Assembly (NCBI RefSeq): GCF_030272615.1
Contig: NC_081409.1
Location: 244,923,502 to 244,987,501, forward strand
DNA length: 64,000 nucleotides
Direction of reading: 5' to 3'
Source: Cryptomeria japonica
Taxonomy: Eukaryota > Streptophyta > Pinopsida > Cupressales > Cupressaceae
This document shows, in pieces, positions 62,083 to 64,000 of the stretch. The position numbers and the translations under genes are program-made. The notes under the pieces were generated by a model. It searched no databases, was not told the DNA's origin, and saw only the letters and a program-made list of their open reading frames with translations. The stretch's first letter is position 1; every line of letters starts with the position of its first letter.

Positions 62083-62426
62083 AGCATGGGTCTCTATGTG
62101 GTAGCAGGCCAGGAACGGTGCTAGGTGGAGGGAGCGTGGCACAGGAGGCAGGACCCAGCAAGGGTATCCCCAATTTTTCAAGAGAAGAGGCATTAGGGTG
62201 GTTTAGTAGATAGGTTCTATGGGTCGTTCAGGGCCTCTTTGGTGGTTTTTGTGTCTGTAAGTGGCCTTTTTTGTGGTTGTTGGCCATGGTGGGATGGTGT
62301 CTTGTCGGGTTCCTTTTTGTAGTAGGGGCATGATCCCATAGTGTGGCAGAATGTCTATCTTCTCTTCGGATGTAAACATTTTCTATTTTAAGCAATATAT
62401 TATATACTGTTATCAATCAAAAAAAA

Positions 62427-62444
62427 AATACATGACCAAACATG
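62427..62444. repeat. Target site duplication of LINE copy 1, right
   Basis: Identical to 60617-60634; follows the poly-A. Confidence 0.95.
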
Positions 62445-62760
62445 CAACTTTCCAAAGAGTTCACAATATGCCAAAAGTAAGACATCCCACCTACTCCTAT
62501 AACGAGCTTTTTCAAAATGCTCGTTCACTAACACTATAGCTTCTACATCAAAAACTAACCCTTCAACCAACTTCTTTACAGACTAGATGAGATACAAAAA
62601 GATGGATAAACCCACCAAGACAAAACATAGCACAAACTAAATGGAATTGTACGTAATCATTATTTCTTCTTGTTCAAGGAGATTGATTCATTGACGCCAA
62701 GCTTCTTCCCCTCTATCTCTCTCTACTTCCTCGGGCACAACACTCTCCTCCCCACACCCT
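62445..62760 (-). other. LINE copy 2 3' untranslated region, proximal part
   Basis: Minus strand T/G-rich sequence (TTTTTGTATCTCATCTAGTC, typical of plant LINE 3' UTRs) between the unknown domain and the site where copy 1 is inserted; the UTR continues at 60634-60568. Confidence 0.5.
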
Positions 62761-63290
62761 CTGCTTCAACCTGGGCAATTTCAATTACTGCCTCCAATTC
62801 TTTTATTTCCACCAGGAGTTTCAAAGCCTCACATCCATGTTTTTCCTTGGCTCGATGATGCACTTTACACAATTCTCACGACCACCTCACAAAAGGGATC
62901 AACCCTGCCCTAACACCATGTCCACCAACCTCCAATCCTTCTCCAGGAACAACCCACTCCAGAAAGGATTCTATCTCATCCAGGAAATCCTTATGGACTA
63001 TAGCTTCCATCACCCGCCTCACCATACCTATATCCTCTCCAACTTCCAAACCCCATGCCATAATCAATGAGTAAATATCCATTCTTGTTTTATATCTATG
63101 CTTCACCCAGTCAAAAGATTTGCCCACAATGAGGAAAACACATTGTGTCAGAAGCTCATCCGAGAAGCTGAAAATTCCTCTCGGCCTTTTCTTCGTTAAG
63201 TCCCCACAGAACAAAAATAGTTGCTTTTTTGTTTGCAGAGTGAAGTTTGCCTCCACGTCGTCTACCTGCTCCACTCTACCACCTTACTCC
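62760..63290 (-). pseudogene. Unknown conserved domain downstream of LINE RNase H, copy 2
   Basis: Minus-strand frame 63274-62876 (132 codons), extendable past a stop at 62873-62875 as a charged helical tail (HHRAKEKHGCEALKLLVEIK). It aligns collinearly with 61492-62082. Sequence upstream in the same direction (RNase H at 64000-63560) gives the same domain order as in copy 1. Function unknown. Confidence 0.55.
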
Positions 63291-63559
63291 ACACTACTCA
63301 GCTCCAATCCTGCAAAAAAAAACCCTTTACAAAGAAATCTAACTTTCTCCATCATAAACTTGAAAATAACATTGATGTAGAGATAGGACATGCATTTAAT
63401 TGTGCATTCAATCAATTCAGAGTCCTTCATAAATGCCCCTACAAGTTTTTAATGCCCACCGCCACCTACCACCTCATCTCTACGGTCCTTGTAATTCAAA
63501 AAAATTATAATCATTAACTCTCTATAGCCTTTAGATTTCATCAAATATATTCTATCAAA

Positions 63560-64000
63560 GGTCTTCAAACCTAAGTTCACCAATCCCATCAAAAGATAAA
63601 GCCAATTTAGAAAGGATGCCTGCCTCCATATTACCCATTCTTCTAACATGACTAACTTGAAAATCTTCAAAAAATTTCAACTTGTCCATTATACTACTAA
63701 TTGAATTTTGTAAGTGTCAGGCCTCTATACTACCCTTTATAATAGCCTGAATGATGATAAATGAATCTCCCTCCAAGTGCAACCTCTTGGCTCCCAATTT
63801 CTTCCCAATTTTGACTGCTATCAATGCAGTTGATGCTTCAGCTATATTATTTGTTCCCGGTTCAAGTTTTTGTGCACCTAGTGCCACCACATCCCCCCTT
63901 CCAATCCCAAACGATGAACCCTGCCCTAGATGGTCCAAGATTTCCTTTAGAGGCTCCATCAAAATTAATCTTTCAACATCCCTCTGAAGGTCCCACCCAC
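63560..64000 (-). pseudogene. LINE copy 2 RNase H domain
   Basis: Minus strand: KINFDGASKGNLGPSRAGFI (63905-63965, catalytic Asp), then in a shifted frame GTNNIAEASTALIAVKIGKK (catalytic Glu), GAKRLHLEGDSFIIIQAIIK (catalytic Asp, 63740-63790), and SHVRRMGNMEAGILSKLALS near 63600-63660, the usual end of LINE RNase H. A stop precedes KINFDGA and there is one frameshift, so it is nonfunctional. It is cut by the window end. Confidence 0.85.

Larger units (their letters stand above)
60635..62426 (+). mobile_element. LINE copy 1: 5'-truncated, with poly-A and exact TSD
   Basis: A retroposed unit of 1792 bp. It starts inside an open reading frame (PVNGHLRANLQSQ...) that runs into RNase H, continues with an unknown domain ORF, a G/T-rich 3' UTR and a terminal A-run at about 62418-62428, and is bounded by an exact 16-18-bp duplication. 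The exact duplication indicates a relatively recent insertion. It lacks RT and endonuclease because of 5' truncation. Confidence 0.88.
60568..64000 (-). mobile_element. LINE copy 2 (older), host of LINE copy 1, runs off the window
   Basis: Minus-strand non-LTR retrotransposon: RNase H domain at the right edge (64000-63560), an unknown conserved domain (63290-62760), 3' UTR, then ...AATTAATAAAATAT...GAGCAAAAAAA with the A-run at plus-strand 60568-60574. LINE copy 1 (60635-62426) is inserted in its 3' UTR in the opposite direction. The RT part would lie beyond 64000. Confidence 0.7.

Noticed and set aside
61599-62087. 162-codon minus-strand ORF overlapping the unknown LINE domain.
   Set aside because: Only the plus-strand frame aligns with the second LINE copy; the minus frame is a shadow in GC-rich sequence.

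Overview
The window looks like nuclear DNA of a seed plant with a very large, repeat-rich genome. A gymnosperm (conifer-like) source fits best, because low-copy coding sequence is sparse, introns are long and decayed LTR retrotransposons are nested several levels deep. This is an inference; no marker here fixes the species. No bacterial, organellar, tRNA or rRNA genes were recognised.

Only one host gene is clear: 5-methylthioribose kinase (MTK, methionine salvage), + strand, with five consecutive exons between 8736 and 11526. They encode the C-terminal ~355 residues. The first ~65 residues were not found, so exon 1 is probably upstream of the window or has been lost. One intron appears to use a GC donor. 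The 8.7 kb before the first visible exon is packed with minus-strand retroelement debris: gypsy gag plus an LTR (1-1749), a Ty1/copia pol (1750-5920) broken by an LTR insertion (3207-3622), another LTR (to ~7092), and a gypsy integrase remnant (7450-8560).

From ~12455 to ~53060 the window is one nest of at least five insertion levels. An old minus-strand Ty1/copia element (Copia-2) holds a minus-strand Ty3/gypsy element C (13461-50845). C's integrase is split by a plus-strand chromovirus A (18230-45835, perfect 5-bp TSD GTCGG). The 3' LTR of A is split by a minus-strand Tat-like gypsy element B (24769-44913, dual RNase H). The 5' LTR of B is split by a 1.58-kb solo LTR (42377-43956, perfect TSD GAAAG). 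B also carries an antisense unit in its 3' region: TATA box, Arg-rich exon 1, GTAAGT donor, intron and a plant-mobile-domain (PMD) exon. C carries a long sense ORF after integrase, preceded by a block of CGTACGG-like motifs.

From 53 kb to the end the content is again mobile DNA. There is a possible LINE-like 3' end (53490-54070); a short LTR element D with no recognisable reverse transcriptase (54439-57905), holding a solo LTR with TSD ATTTG; an LTR with TATA box and Met-type primer site (59274-59739); and two opposed LINE copies. The younger LINE (60635-62426) has a poly-A tail and an exact 16-18-bp target duplication and lies in the 3' part of the older one (60568 to beyond 64000). Both LINE copies carry, downstream of RNase H, the same unrecognised ~150-residue domain, the most promising undescribed feature here.

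Almost all transposon reading frames are broken, mostly by TAG, TAA or TGA where CAG, CAA, CGA or TGG is expected, which is consistent with methylation-driven C-to-T decay.
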